A stretch of 64,000 bases of DNA from Undibacterium pigrum (GCF_003201815.1 NZ_QJKB01000005.1:186001-250000); one strand, 5' to 3'. Numbered from the stretch's first letter, positions 53,721 to 62,399 are shown. Translations and numbers: made by a program. The notes: generated from the letters alone by a model not told the origin.

Positions 53721-53840
53721 TCGCGGCTAAAGGCGCTCTTACGGAGGCATTGATGGTAGGAGCGGCTTTAGCCGCGAACATTGGGGGCCGTGTCGGATGA
53801 TCTGCGTATATTAATCATTCGCGGCTGAAGCCGCTCCTAC
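53721..53840. repeat. REP-like arms on the folK side of the RAYT gene
   Basis: A degenerate right-type arm GCGGCTAAAGGCGCTCTTAC (53723-53742), an intact left arm (53756-53777) and an intact right arm (53819-53840). The last arm lies inside the folK reading frame. Confidence 0.9.
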
Positions 53841-54320
53841 AGAGGGTAATTCTTGTATGCGTTGCTCAGTCACCGCAGAGACATAGTCTTGCGCACGGCC
53901 TTTGCCGGGGATGCTGATATCGACAGATAATTGCAGCAGTGGTAGCAGCACGAAGGCGCGTTCTGTCATGCGTGGGTGGGGGACTTGCAGGTCGGCGGTG
54001 TTGATTTCTTCATCGCCATACAGGAGCAAATCCAGGTCCAGGGTGCGTGGGGCATTGCGGTAGGGGCGTTCGCGGCCATGGGCGAGTTCTGTGGCTTGCA
54101 GGTGTTGCAGCATGTCGACAGCACTCAGGCTGCTTGAGAGTTCAGCGACGGCATTGACGTAATCATCACCAGTAGAATCGATGGGCGCACTGCCGAACAG
54201 GGCAGACTGCGCCACGAGGGTGGTGTCCGGCAATTGCGCCAGCGCGGCGATGGCTTTGCCTACGGTGACTTTAGCGTCACCGAGGTTGGCACCTATGCCT
54301 ATAAAAATTCGTATGCTCAT
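53811..54320 (-). CDS. folK: HPPK (folate biosynthesis) with a REP-derived C-terminus
   Basis: A 169-residue 6-hydroxymethyl-7,8-dihydropterin pyrophosphokinase; transfers pyrophosphate from ATP to the pterin. It has IGIGANLGDAKVTVGKAI, ERPYRNAPRTLDLDLLLYGD with the metal-binding Asp pair, and LQVPHPRMTERAFVLLPLLQ. The last nine residues (V161 to D169: VGAASAAND) and the stop are encoded by the REP right arm at 53819-53840 and its spacer, so the natural end of the gene was replaced. The catalytic core is complete, so it should still be active. Its start overlaps pcnB by 4 bases. Confidence 0.93.
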   Translation of the reverse strand: MSIRIFIGIGANLGDAKVTVGKAIAALAQLPDTTLVAQSALFGSAPIDSTGDDYVNAVAELSSSLSAVDMLQHLQATELAHGRERPYRNAPRTLDLDLLLYGDEEINTADLQVPHPRMTERAFVLLPLLQLSVDISIPGKGRAQDYVSAVTEQRIQELPSVGAASAAND

Positions 54321-55672
54321 TCAGCTGCGGCGGCTGCCTTGCGTGGGGCGCGGCGGCGGGGTTTGCGTTTTTTGGGGCCAGCTTCGGCTGTTTTTGGTTT
54401 GCTGTTGATCAGTTGTTCACGTTCGGCGCTGTCGCCTTCCATGAAGTCTGTCCACCATTCACCGATTTCTTCATCGATCTCGCCAGAGGCGCAACGCAGC
54501 AGCAAGAAGTCATAACCGGCGCGCAGGCGTGGGTGTTCCAGCACCTTGTACGGGGTCTTGCCTACACGTTTTTCAAAGCGTGGCTGCATGGCCCATATGT
54601 CGCGCATGTCGGAACCTATCTTGCGCTGTATCGCCAAGGCATCAGTCTGCGTATTCAATACATCATCAGCGGCCAGATGCAGGGCAGGGATGGGAAATTC
54701 GCCAGCGGCTTTATAGGCTTCCCATTTTTCCACAACCTGATGCCACAACAGCGATGCAAACAAAAAGCCTGGTGAGACTGGCTTGCCTTGTTGCACGCGT
54801 TCATCGGTATTGGCCAGCGCCAGGGTAACGAATTTCTCGCCCAGAGGTTGCTCCAGCACCACGTCCAGCAAAGGCATCAGGCCATGGTGCAGGCCTTCCT
54901 TGCGCAGTTGCTGCAGGCAGGCCATGGCGTGGCCGCTGGTCAGCAGTTTCAGGGTTTCATCAAAGACGCGGGCGGCTGGCACATTGTTGATCAGCGGTGC
55001 CATCACGGCGATAGGTGCGCGGGTGGATGCGTCTATCGTGAAGTTCAGTTTTGCGGCAAAGCGCACTACGCGCAGCATGCGTACCGGGTCTTCTCGGTAG
55101 CGGGCTTCTGGCACGCCTATGATGCGCAGGGTTTTCTTTTTGATGTCTTTCATGCCGCCGTGATAGTCGAGCACGACTTGTGAGGCCGGGTCGTAATACA
55201 TGGCATTGACGGTGAAGTCGCGGCGGGCGGCATCTTCATATTGTTCGCCAAAGGTATTGTCGCGCAGCACGCGGCCATGTTCATCCTTGGGTGCGCCATC
55301 GGTGGCAGAGCCGCGGAAGGTGGTCACTTCCAGCAAATCCTGCCCAAACATGACATGCACGATCTGGAAGCGGCGGCCTATGATAAAGGCGCGGCGGAAC
55401 AGGCGCTTGACCTGTTCAGGCGTGGCATTGGTGGCAATGTCAAAGTCCTTGGGTTTGACGCCTGTCAACAAGTCGCGCACAGCACCACCCACCACGAAGG
55501 CTTTAAAGCCATTCTCTTGCAGAGTCTGGGTGATGCGTATGGCATTCGCGGACACCAGTTGCGGGTCTATGCCGTGGTCTTTATGACTCAGCACAGTGGG
55601 CTTTTGGTTGGCGCTGGCGGCATCGCTCTTGTTTTTTACGCCCAGTATTTTGCGAATAAATTTCTTGATCAT
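54317..55672 (-). CDS. pcnB: poly(A) polymerase I
   Basis: A 451-residue nucleotidyltransferase adding poly(A) to RNA 3' ends for decay. The head domain has FVVGGAVRDLLTGVKPKDFD with the GG/RD and catalytic DxD-type carboxylates, then RRAFIIGRRFQIVHVM and RRDFTVNAMYYDP; the neck has EDPVRMLRVVRFAAKLNF. The C-terminal tail is basic (KKRKPRRRAPRKAAA), as in PcnB, and binds RNA. It overlaps the HAD gene upstream and folK downstream by 4 bases each, giving a tightly coupled operon. Confidence 0.95.
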   Translation of the reverse strand: MIKKFIRKILGVKNKSDAASANQKPTVLSHKDHGIDPQLVSANAIRITQTLQENGFKAFVVGGAVRDLLTGVKPKDFDIATNATPEQVKRLFRRAFIIGRRFQIVHVMFGQDLLEVTTFRGSATDGAPKDEHGRVLRDNTFGEQYEDAARRDFTVNAMYYDPASQVVLDYHGGMKDIKKKTLRIIGVPEARYREDPVRMLRVVRFAAKLNFTIDASTRAPIAVMAPLINNVPAARVFDETLKLLTSGHAMACLQQLRKEGLHHGLMPLLDVVLEQPLGEKFVTLALANTDERVQQGKPVSPGFLFASLLWHQVVEKWEAYKAAGEFPIPALHLAADDVLNTQTDALAIQRKIGSDMRDIWAMQPRFEKRVGKTPYKVLEHPRLRAGYDFLLLRCASGEIDEEIGEWWTDFMEGDSAEREQLINSKPKTAEAGPKKRKPRRRAPRKAAAAAE

Positions 55673-56358
55673 TGCTTGTCAAACAGGTGAAGTTGAGGCC
55701 AACCTTTTGCCTGTGCATGGGCACTTAATTTGGCATTGGGATTGGTTGCGACAGGATGGCTGACGCGTTCCAGCAGCGGTATATCGTTTTGCGAATCGCT
55801 GTAAAAATAACTATGGGTAAAGTCGCTGAGTTGCCTTAGTTGTGTAACTTCTTGCTTTAACAGCCAGTCTTGCAGATGCACGACCTTGCCCGCGCCAGAA
55901 CTGGGCACGCCCAGCAGCTTGCCAGTGATATTGCCATTGGCATCGAGCTCAGGTTCTGCCGCCATTAAATGTTCTACGCCCAGCGCAATGGCGATGGGGG
56001 CAGTCACAAAACGGTTAGTGGCGGTGATGATGGCGATCAGGTCGCCCTGGTCCTGGTGCTTCTTGATCAGATCATAGGCAGCAGGCAACAGGGCAGGATT
56101 GATGACTTCCTGCATGAATTGTTGATGCAGCTCATCCAGTTTGCTACGCGGGAATTGCGCCAGTGTACCAAGGGCAAATTCCAGATACTCGACCGGGTCC
56201 AGTGTGCCAGCCTGGTATTGCGCAAAAAACTCGGCATTGCGGCGGGCAAATTCGTCAGCATCTACAGCGCCAACGCGACACAGGAACTGGCCCCATTCAA
56301 AATCAGAATCGATGGGGATCAGGGTGTGGTCAAGATCAAATAAGGCGATATTGCGCAT
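55669..56358 (-). CDS. HAD-IB phosphatase (SerB-like)
   Basis: A 229-residue HAD hydrolase. Motif I is FDLDHTLIPIDSD, motif II lies near IIAT in GDLIAIITATNRFV, and motif IV is YFYSDSQNDIPLLERV. The cap region fits the HAD-IB (phosphoserine phosphatase-like) subfamily. In Betaproteobacteria this gene often sits between hda and pcnB as here. Substrate unknown. Its stop overlaps the pcnB start (ATGA) and it starts 1 base after hda. Confidence 0.9.
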   Translation of the reverse strand: MRNIALFDLDHTLIPIDSDFEWGQFLCRVGAVDADEFARRNAEFFAQYQAGTLDPVEYLEFALGTLAQFPRSKLDELHQQFMQEVINPALLPAAYDLIKKHQDQGDLIAIITATNRFVTAPIAIALGVEHLMAAEPELDANGNITGKLLGVPSSGAGKVVHLQDWLLKQEVTQLRQLSDFTHSYFYSDSQNDIPLLERVSHPVATNPNAKLSAHAQAKGWPQLHLFDKQ

Positions 56359-56359
56359 A

Positions 56360-57055
56360 CTATTCTGCCGTGTTGTCAGGGTCCTGCTGTTGCTGCAACA
56401 TCAGTTCGCGCAGCAGAGGCAGGGTGATGGGGCGCTTGGTGACCAAAGAATAATGGTCCAGCTGGTCGAGGATATTGCTCAGCGTACTCATGTCGCGGCG
56501 GTAATGGGTAATCAGATAGGGTAACACGCCAGGGGAGATCTGTATGCCGCGCGCCTGGGCCGCTTTTTCCAGTGCTTCTATCTTGTCTTCGTCTGTCAGG
56601 CCATGTACCTGATAAATCAGGCCCCAGCCAAAACGGGTGCGCAAGTCGTCCCGCACATTCAAAATCATGGGCGGGCGGTTGCCTGCACCAATCAGGAAAC
56701 CACCACGGGCACGCGCTTCATTGAACAGATTAAAGGCAGCGATCTGGTTCAGTGGTGGCAACTGGTCGCAGTCATCCAGCAGGTAGAGGCTGACACCTTC
56801 GGTAAAGTCAAAGGCGCTCTCAGGCGCATCTGCCGGGATGTAGCGGGCCGTGCCATCTGCCGCCAGGGCATGCAGCAAATGGGTCTTGCCAGCACCTGGC
56901 TCACCCCAGATATAGACTGAACGCTCGCCATACTGGCTGGTGATGCGCTGGTCAAACATGCCCAGCAATTGCGCCAGCTCAGCATTTTGCCCCACCACAA
57001 AGGTGGCAAGGGACGGCAGTTTTTGCGCGTCCAGGTCGAGTATTAATTGCCTCAT
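56360..57055 (-). CDS. hda: DnaA regulatory inactivator Hda
   Basis: A 231-residue AAA+ protein that, with the DNA-loaded sliding clamp, triggers hydrolysis of DnaA-ATP and prevents re-initiation. It opens with MRQLILDLDAQKLPSLATFV; QL-type clamp-binding residues are near the N-terminus. Walker A is WGEPGAGKTHLLHAL, Walker B YLLDDCDQLPPL, and sensor/arginine-finger segments follow (DDLRTRFGWGLIYQV). It lacks a DNA-binding domain IV, as Hda should. Overlaps the AI-2E-type gene by 4 bases. Confidence 0.92.
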   Translation of the reverse strand: MRQLILDLDAQKLPSLATFVVGQNAELAQLLGMFDQRITSQYGERSVYIWGEPGAGKTHLLHALAADGTARYIPADAPESAFDFTEGVSLYLLDDCDQLPPLNQIAAFNLFNEARARGGFLIGAGNRPPMILNVRDDLRTRFGWGLIYQVHGLTDEDKIEALEKAAQARGIQISPGVLPYLITHYRRDMSTLSNILDQLDHYSLVTKRPITLPLLRELMLQQQQDPDNTAE

Positions 57056-58137
57056 GTCTGACTATAAAATGGACTATTCAGGTAAGACACACGCAAGTGC
57101 TTGACGGCAACCGAGATCACGGCAGAGGCTGGCAGGGCAATCAAAATGCCGATAAAGCCAAATAATTGCCCAAATGCCATCAGGGCAAAAATCACGGTCA
57201 AAGGATGCAAGCCTATGCGCTCACCCACCAGGCGTGGTGTCAGGTAAAACGATTCTACAACCTGGCCTATGCCATAGATAATGGCGACCGACATCAAGCC
57301 ACTAAAGCCATCAAATTGCAGGATAGCACCTATCACTGCCAATACCAGGCCCAGGCCATAGCCCAGGTAAGGGATAAATACCAGAAAGCCAGTGATGATG
57401 CCAACAGGCAAAGCCAGGTCAAAACGGGCAATACTCAGTGCCACTGAGTAATACACAGCCAGTACGATCATCACCAGAATTTGTCCGCGCAGGTATTGCG
57501 CCAGGATATCGTCCACTTCTTCCACCGCACTCGCGGTGACTTTGACAAAACGGCGCGGGATGAAGTTGCTCAGGCGACGGATCAGTGAATGCCAGTCCAT
57601 CAACAGATAAAACAGCACGATAGGGATCAGCAGCAAATTGGCAATCATGCCCATGACCGCAGTGCCACCAACACGCACAGAATTGAGTACGGCCTTGCCT
57701 ATGGCTTCACCACTGGTGGATATTTGTTCAGTCAGCAAACTCTTGATGCCATTGCTATCGAGCCTTACCTTGATACCAAATTCATTGAGCAGGGGCGACA
57801 GCATTTCATCGAGTTTGTCAAAGAAGCGTGGGATTTGATCTTGCAATTGAGGCAATTCTTTTTGCAAAATAGGGATCATGATCAGTATCATCGCCAGCAC
57901 AGCCGCTATCAAGATGACAATGACCAGGGTGGCCGCTACCGAGCGCGGCAAGCCAAACCGGCGTATGCGCAGGGCACAAAGCTTGTCCACCCAGGGTGTT
58001 AACACATAAGACAAGATGCTGGCGACAATAAAGGGCATCAGCACCGGGCCTAATAAGCCTAGCAACAGCAGCAAGGCAAATGCCACTGCCAGCCACAGCA
58101 TGGATTGTTTTTGCTCCGACGTAAAAGTAAATGGCAT
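57052..58137 (-). CDS. AI-2E family transporter (PerM-like permease)
   Basis: A 361-residue inner-membrane protein with about eight helices. N-terminal LLLLGLLGPVLMPFIVASILSYVLTPWVDKL region, a cytosolic loop with FVKVTASAVEEVDDILAQYL, RGQILVMIVLAVYYSVAL, and FIPYLGYGLGLVLAVIGAIL then QVVESFYLTPRLVGERIGLH, all characteristic of the AI-2E/PerM family. Substrate unknown, as the family name overstates quorum-signal export. First gene of the minus-strand operon, divergent from purM. Confidence 0.9.
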   Translation of the reverse strand: MPFTFTSEQKQSMLWLAVAFALLLLLGLLGPVLMPFIVASILSYVLTPWVDKLCALRIRRFGLPRSVAATLVIVILIAAVLAMILIMIPILQKELPQLQDQIPRFFDKLDEMLSPLLNEFGIKVRLDSNGIKSLLTEQISTSGEAIGKAVLNSVRVGGTAVMGMIANLLLIPIVLFYLLMDWHSLIRRLSNFIPRRFVKVTASAVEEVDDILAQYLRGQILVMIVLAVYYSVALSIARFDLALPVGIITGFLVFIPYLGYGLGLVLAVIGAILQFDGFSGLMSVAIIYGIGQVVESFYLTPRLVGERIGLHPLTVIFALMAFGQLFGFIGILIALPASAVISVAVKHLRVSYLNSPFYSQT

Positions 58138-58290
58138 TTTTAGGCTTGGTTAGTAATCATTTGTCATCGAAATTGCCGTTTGTCCCAAAAAAGCGGGGTT
58201 TTCGCGGTCAATTTGTTAAAATAGCGCTTTTGCCGGACTTTTCTGGCAATTTCTCTATTTTACCGCCTCCTGCCCCTATTGCCGAATATC

Positions 58291-59334
58291 ATGAGCACTT
58301 CTACCCCTGTTTCTCTCTCTTACGCCGACGCTGGTGTCGATATGGTTGCCGGCGACGCGCTGGTTGATGCCATCAAACCCTTTGCCAAACGCACCATGCG
58401 CGAAGGTGTCATGGCTGGCATAGGCGGTTTTGGCGCCATGTTTGAAGTCAGCAAAAAATACAAGGAACCTGTCCTGGTCTCCGGTACTGACGGCGTCGGC
58501 ACCAAGCTGAAACTGGCTTTCCACCTCAATAAACATGACACCGTCGGTATCGACTTGGTGGCCATGAGTGTCAATGACATCCTGGTACAGGGCGCAGAGC
58601 CTCTGTTCTTCCTCGACTATTTTGCCTGCGGCAAGCTGGATGTGGCAACTGCCACCGACGTCATCAAGGGCGTGGCCTTTGGTTGCGAACAAGCTGGTTG
58701 CGCATTGATAGGCGGCGAAACCGCTGAAATGCCATCCATGTACCCAGATGGTGAATACGATCTGGCTGGCTTTGCTGTCGGCGCAGTCGAAAAATCCAAA
58801 ATCATTGATGGCAGCAAGATACAACCGGGCGACGTCATCCTCGGCCTGGCATCTTCCGGCATCCATTCCAATGGTTTCTCGCTGGTGCGCAAGATCATCG
58901 AAGTCGCCAAACCAGACCTGAACGCTGATTTCCATGGCCGCAGCCTGGGTGATGCCCTGATGGCACCAACCCGCATCTACGTCAAACCTTTGCTGGCATT
59001 GATGGAATCCCTGGAAGTCAAAGGCATGGCCCACATCACTGGCGGCGGCCTGGTAGAAAACGTCCCACGCGTACTGGGCGACAAACTGACCGCTGTTCTG
59101 CATAAAGACGCATGGACACTGCCACCCCTGTTCACCTGGCTGCAACAACACGGCGGCGTGGCCGACGCAGAAATGCACCGCGTATTCAACTGCGGCATAG
59201 GCATGGTCGTCATCGTTGCTGCTGAGCTGGCTGATGCAGCCCTGGCACAACTGACTGCGGCTGGCGAATCCGTCTACAAGATCGGCGAAATCCGCGCGCG
59301 TGAAGGTGATGAGCATCAGACCATTGTGGTGTAA
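58291..59334 (+). CDS. purM: phosphoribosylformylglycinamidine cyclo-ligase
   Basis: A 347-residue AIR synthetase of purine biosynthesis. The ATG at 58291 ([18 protein letters not shown]) is preferred to a TTG four codons before. Motifs: [35 protein letters not shown] with ATP-binding residues, [40 protein letters not shown] and [15 protein letters not shown]. Normal length. A strong terminator follows. The 153-base gap to the divergent AI-2E gene must hold both promoters. Confidence 0.97.
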   Translation: MSTSTPVSLSYADAGVDMVAGDALVDAIKPFAKRTMREGVMAGIGGFGAMFEVSKKYKEPVLVSGTDGVGTKLKLAFHLNKHDTVGIDLVAMSVNDILVQGAEPLFFLDYFACGKLDVATATDVIKGVAFGCEQAGCALIGGETAEMPSMYPDGEYDLAGFAVGAVEKSKIIDGSKIQPGDVILGLASSGIHSNGFSLVRKIIEVAKPDLNADFHGRSLGDALMAPTRIYVKPLLALMESLEVKGMAHITGGGLVENVPRVLGDKLTAVLHKDAWTLPPLFTWLQQHGGVADAEMHRVFNCGIGMVVIVAAELADAALAQLTAAGESVYKIGEIRAREGDEHQTIVV

Positions 59335-59361
59335 TGGCTTGAGCACTAGTTAGTATTGATT

Positions 59362-59388
59362 ACGGGACCTTTCAGGTCCCGTTTTTTT
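59362..59388 (+). terminator. rho-independent terminator after purM
   Basis: Stem ACGGGACCT / AGGTCCCGT with loop TTC followed by seven T, 27 bases after the purM stop. Confidence 0.95.
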
Positions 59389-59434
59389 GGGAGAGTCATA
59401 AAGGCGAGACCCGGCAAAGCTGACATTCTTGTCC

Positions 59435-59473
59435 TATAATGCAAATATGAGTGTAAATACAATTGTAAATACA
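59435..59473 (+). promoter_or_regulatory. promoter and operator-like repeats of the brnTA locus
   Basis: TATAAT at 59435-59440 is a perfect -10 box; no good -35 is present at the usual spacing. Just downstream are two direct copies of TGTAAATACA (59452-59461 and 59464-59473), good candidates for the BrnA or BrnTA autorepression site. Confidence 0.6.
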
Positions 59474-59504
59474 GATTCGGTGCAATTATTTACTTAGGTG
59501 AACA

Positions 59505-59777
59505 ATGCGCTTTGAATGGGATGAAAACAAAAATCAAATCAATATCCGCAAGCACGGCATAGACTTCAGTGATGCCGCCGATATTTTCAAGCATCCTATG
59601 CTGACGCTGTTCGATGGTCGTGAAGATTAAGGCGAAGATCGCTGGATTGCGCTGGGATGGATTCGCAGCGTGATCGGCGTCGTGGTTTACGTAGAAAGGG
59701 AGGGGGATGTCATTCGCATTATCTCTGCCCGTAAGGCAACAAAAAATGAGGTGAAACGCTATGAGCAAAGTATCTAA
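59505..59777 (+). pseudogene. brnT: BrnT ribonuclease toxin with premature stop
   Basis: A reading frame of 90 codons with ATG at 59505 (AGGTG upstream), translating as MRFEWDENKNQINIRKHGID then FSDAADIF, LTLFDGRED, an in-frame TAA at 59628-59630 (codon 42), and continuing GEDRWIALGWI, VVVYVEREGDVIRIISARKA and TKNEVKRYEQ up to a TAA at 59775. This is the full BrnT domain (RelE-like endoribonuclease). At codon 42 other BrnT usually have Tyr (DYGEDR-like), so one base change from TAT or TAC to TAA explains the stop. The remaining 41 residues cannot be toxic. Frame and downstream sequence are otherwise intact, hinting at a recent event. It overlaps brnA by 17 bases. Confidence 0.88.
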
Positions 59778-60018
59778 AACAGATTGGAAGCGCCTGGAAG
59801 CGATGGGCGATGAAGATATCGACACCAGCGATATTGCCGAGCTGGGTGAGGATTTTTTTCAGCGCGCAGAATTACGCGCACCCGCCAAGCAGACCGTGAC
59901 CATTCGCCTTGATAGTGATGTGCTTGAGTGGTTCAAGGAACAAGGTCAGGGTTACCAGACACGCATCAATCAGTTATTGCGGGTGTATATGGAAACCAAG
60001 CAGCAGAAATCTAATTGA
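59761..60018 (+). CDS. brnA: BrnA antitoxin (intact)
   Basis: An 85-residue BrnA family antitoxin. The N-terminal part MSKVSKTDWKRLEAMGDEDI then TSDIAELGEDFF would wrap the toxin, and the C-terminal ribbon-helix-helix AKQTVTIRLDSDVLEWFKEQ and YQTRINQLLRVYME binds DNA. Normal length. It normally represses its own operon and neutralises BrnT. Here it has no complete partner toxin in the window. Confidence 0.9.
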   Translation: MSKVSKTDWKRLEAMGDEDIDTSDIAELGEDFFQRAELRAPAKQTVTIRLDSDVLEWFKEQGQGYQTRINQLLRVYMETKQQKSN

Positions 60019-60020
60019 AA

Positions 60021-60052
60021 ATTCGCTTGCTCCTGACTGGTAGCAAGCGAAT
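60021..60052. terminator. hairpin downstream of brnA
   Basis: Perfect 11-base inverted repeat ATTCGCTTGCT / AGCAAGCGAAT with a 10-base loop. T-run weak. It separates brnA from a minus-strand small ORF. Confidence 0.6.
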
Positions 60053-60061
60053 GAACTTATA

Positions 60062-60226
60062 CTAATAAGTATGGTTACCTGCACAGTCGTGATGTAATCG
60101 ATCGATCATGTCAACGGTAAATTTAATGAGGCTCGTAATACTTGCTAAGATTTTTAGCAGTTTCAATGGGCGGCGAATTTTTGGTGATAAATCAGGTACC
60201 CATCGTTCAAAAATTTGATAGTTCAA
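60062..60226 (-). CDS. possible 54-residue small protein
   Basis: A minus-strand frame reading LNYQIFERWVPDLSPKIRRP (with initiator Met if TTG at 60226) then LKLLKILASITSLIKFTVDM and a His-rich end, stop TAG at 60062-60064. AAAGGAG is 7 bases upstream of the TTG; an ATG two codons earlier (60232) is too close to that site. The middle is a hydrophobic or amphipathic helix with a basic side. Convergent with brnA. No family recognised. Could be chance, but the ribosome site is strong. Confidence 0.4.
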   Translation of the reverse strand: MNYQIFERWVPDLSPKIRRPLKLLKILASITSLIKFTVDMIDRLHHDCAGNHTY

Positions 60227-60240
60227 TTTCATTCTCCTTT

Positions 60241-61213
60241 AAAAAAAAGTGTAGTTATCATCGCATGCGACTTTGATAAAACCACTTACGATAAACGCCC
60301 AAAAATTGCCTATTTCGTGCATTTTTTGATTTTTCCGCAAAAAAAACTATTTTTGGCAAAATTAAAAACAAAAATTAAGCGAACGGTTTGCTCTTGAGTG
60401 CAGATTAATGATTGCTTCTTTCTTTTTAGTTAAACAGTTGGGGATTCCAAAAATACTCTAAATTCCATGAAGTAAATAACATTCACTATTTATTAAAAAT
60501 GAGCGCAATCCCCATTTGACTGCCCCTAACATATGCACGTCTACCTAGATGGCACGATTCGCCACATGCAGTCGTAATCATGTTGTGTTTAAAAATGTAC
60601 ACAAGCAAATACAATGCATTTTCCGAATTTGAAGTGTCCATGAGTAGGAAACGCTAGGCGTACCATTTTTATTTGTAAGTCAGTACCTGTATCGCACAGA
60701 TTCAGAAGCCACTTGTTAAACCCATGCATAGTCAAATCACTCATATCCTTGCTAATTAAAACAGCTTCGCCCACGATTTTTTCACTGTTAGAATTTGCAG
60801 GCAGCCCAGGCATGCATATAGCAATGCGTTAACGGCGAATTAATCAGCTTTGCTGTCCGGGCTTGCATCTATTCTTTTCTGCTTGAATGACTTCAGTAAG
60901 CTTCAGGCAGCCACTTTTTATAAATGCGTTCAAAGCTGCCGTCGGCCTTCATGTCTCGGAGGTTTTATTACCAGCAGAGTGCGATACGAGTTGCGTCCTG
61001 TACTGCTTCCCAAACCATCTTGTTCGTACTCACGCTATGTATAAAGTGAGTTCTAACTGTCCAGATTGTCCAAATTGTCCGGTCCCGGACAACTATCCCA
61101 AGTCGTGCAAGGAGAGTGGCAAATAATAATCATTTATCTTTATTGCCACATAATAATCCTGTATATTTGCCTGCAAATCCCCTGTACGACCTCCCTCCAG
61201 AAAGGATACCTGT
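60241..61213. other. AT-rich stretch without a supported gene
   Basis: Nearly 1 kb with only short frames (60-80 codons), none with a convincing ribosome site or family resemblance. 60240-60420 is an A/T-run-rich tract. Direct copies of TTGTCC occur around 61057-61080 (GTCCAGATTGTCCAAATTG). A weak inverted repeat is at 60438-60530 (CAGTTGGGGATT against AATCCCCATTTGACTG). The promoter for the HAF-repeat gene should be near the right end. Confidence 0.5.
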
Positions 61214-62323
61214 ATGCACCATGCATTGCGTAGTTCTTTGATTCTGCTGGCTCTGATCGGTGGCAATGCTGCTGCGACGAGTCATTCACTGGGTATAGAG
61301 CGCAAGCAATATGGCGAATCGATAGCCTATGACATGAATGCCTCAGGCCAGGTGGCTGCCGTCATCAAGGAGAAAGACGGTACGCCGCATGCCGTGTTTT
61401 TTCAAAATGGCAAACTGGTCAGGCTGGAAATGCCTGGCGAAACCGAGAGCGAAGCCAAGCGCATCAATGACAGGGGCGACATCGTCGGCTCTTCCAAAAA
61501 GGGGGAGATCTGGCGGGCATTCATCCGCAATCGCGATCGTGAAGTAAAAGAGCTAGGCACTCTGGGTGGCCCGCATAGCTATGGCGCTGCCATCAACAAT
61601 ACCGGCATGGTCGCAGGGTTTTCTGACACGCCAGATCGTGACTGGCATGCCTTCCTGTACCAGCCCGGCGAAGCACTGCAAGACCTGGGCACGCTGGGCG
61701 GCAGGGTCAGTTATGCCAGCGGCATTAATAATGCTGGCGAGGTAACGGGTACGTCCATGATTACCGACGGTTCACGCCATGCTTTCCTGTACAAGAAAAA
61801 CACCGGCATGGTCGATCTTGGCACACTGGGTGGCCGCTATAGCGCAGGCACAGCCATCAATGACCAGGGTGCTGTGGTTGGTACTTCTGAAATGAAAGAC
61901 CGTCGCTGGCATGCCTTTGTCCATGACGGCAAACAGATGGTAGATCTCGGCGCCAAGATAGGTTTTGGCGACAGCTTTGCAACCGGCATCAATAACGAAG
62001 GCCATGTGGTTGGCGTTGTCGATACCCAGGATCTGCGTTTGTCCTTTGTCTGGCGCGACAATAAAATGACCCTGCACCCGGCTGGTAAAAGCCTGTACCT
62101 GACCAATGCTATCAATAACGTAGGCCAGGTCATAGGCGCAAGTTACGACCGTGGCCTGAACGCTGCTACCATGCCGTCCAACGCCGTCCCCTTTGTCGAT
62201 ATGGGCGGTGACAAGATACTGGGTTTTAATATCGTCACTGTATTGATTGCTGCGGTAATCGCCATTTTCCGCAAGCGTATCAAGGGCTTGTTTTTCGATA
62301 GCAGGTTGTTTTTCAGGCCTTGA
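61214..62323 (+). CDS. HAF-repeat exported protein with C-terminal anchor
   Basis: A 369-residue protein. ATG at 61214 with AAAGGA 8 bases upstream; signal peptide SSLILLALIGGNAAA. The mature part consists of about six HAF repeats, each of the type AINxxGxVVGxS ... WHAFLY ... xDLGTLGG, for example VKELGTLGGPHSYGAAINNT and MVDLGTLGGRYSAGTAINDQ. Such proteins are extracellular or envelope proteins of unknown role. The C-terminus is a hydrophobic helix plus basic cluster (IVTVLIAAVIAIFRKR) and then a short tail, resembling a sorting or membrane anchor of PEP-CTERM type, but with no clear PEP motif. Confidence 0.82.
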   Translation: MHHALRSSLILLALIGGNAAATSHSLGIERKQYGESIAYDMNASGQVAAVIKEKDGTPHAVFFQNGKLVRLEMPGETESEAKRINDRGDIVGSSKKGEIWRAFIRNRDREVKELGTLGGPHSYGAAINNTGMVAGFSDTPDRDWHAFLYQPGEALQDLGTLGGRVSYASGINNAGEVTGTSMITDGSRHAFLYKKNTGMVDLGTLGGRYSAGTAINDQGAVVGTSEMKDRRWHAFVHDGKQMVDLGAKIGFGDSFATGINNEGHVVGVVDTQDLRLSFVWRDNKMTLHPAGKSLYLTNAINNVGQVIGASYDRGLNAATMPSNAVPFVDMGGDKILGFNIVTVLIAAVIAIFRKRIKGLFFDSRLFFRP

Positions 62324-62330
62324 GTTTGCC

Positions 62331-62359
62331 ATGAAGCAGGCAGCGAATGCCTGCTTCAT
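62331..62359. terminator. bidirectional hairpin between convergent genes
   Basis: Perfect 11-base stem ATGAAGCAGGC / GCCTGCTTCAT, 7-base loop, 7 bases after the HAF gene stop and 40 bases before the end of the slipin gene. T-run weak. Confidence 0.65.
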
Positions 62360-62399
62360 ATTCAACAGCAGCAATGAGTGATGCGATAGCCCAATATTG

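Noticed and set aside
58276..59346. Open frame of 356 codons opposite purM
   Set aside because: Shadow of purM with no family similarity.
60215..61126. Several 60-80 codon ORFs in the AT-rich gap (60215-60397, 60589-60813, 60850-61044, 60887-61126)
   Set aside because: No ribosome sites, no conserved pattern, and Cys- or Phe-rich compositions typical of chance frames.
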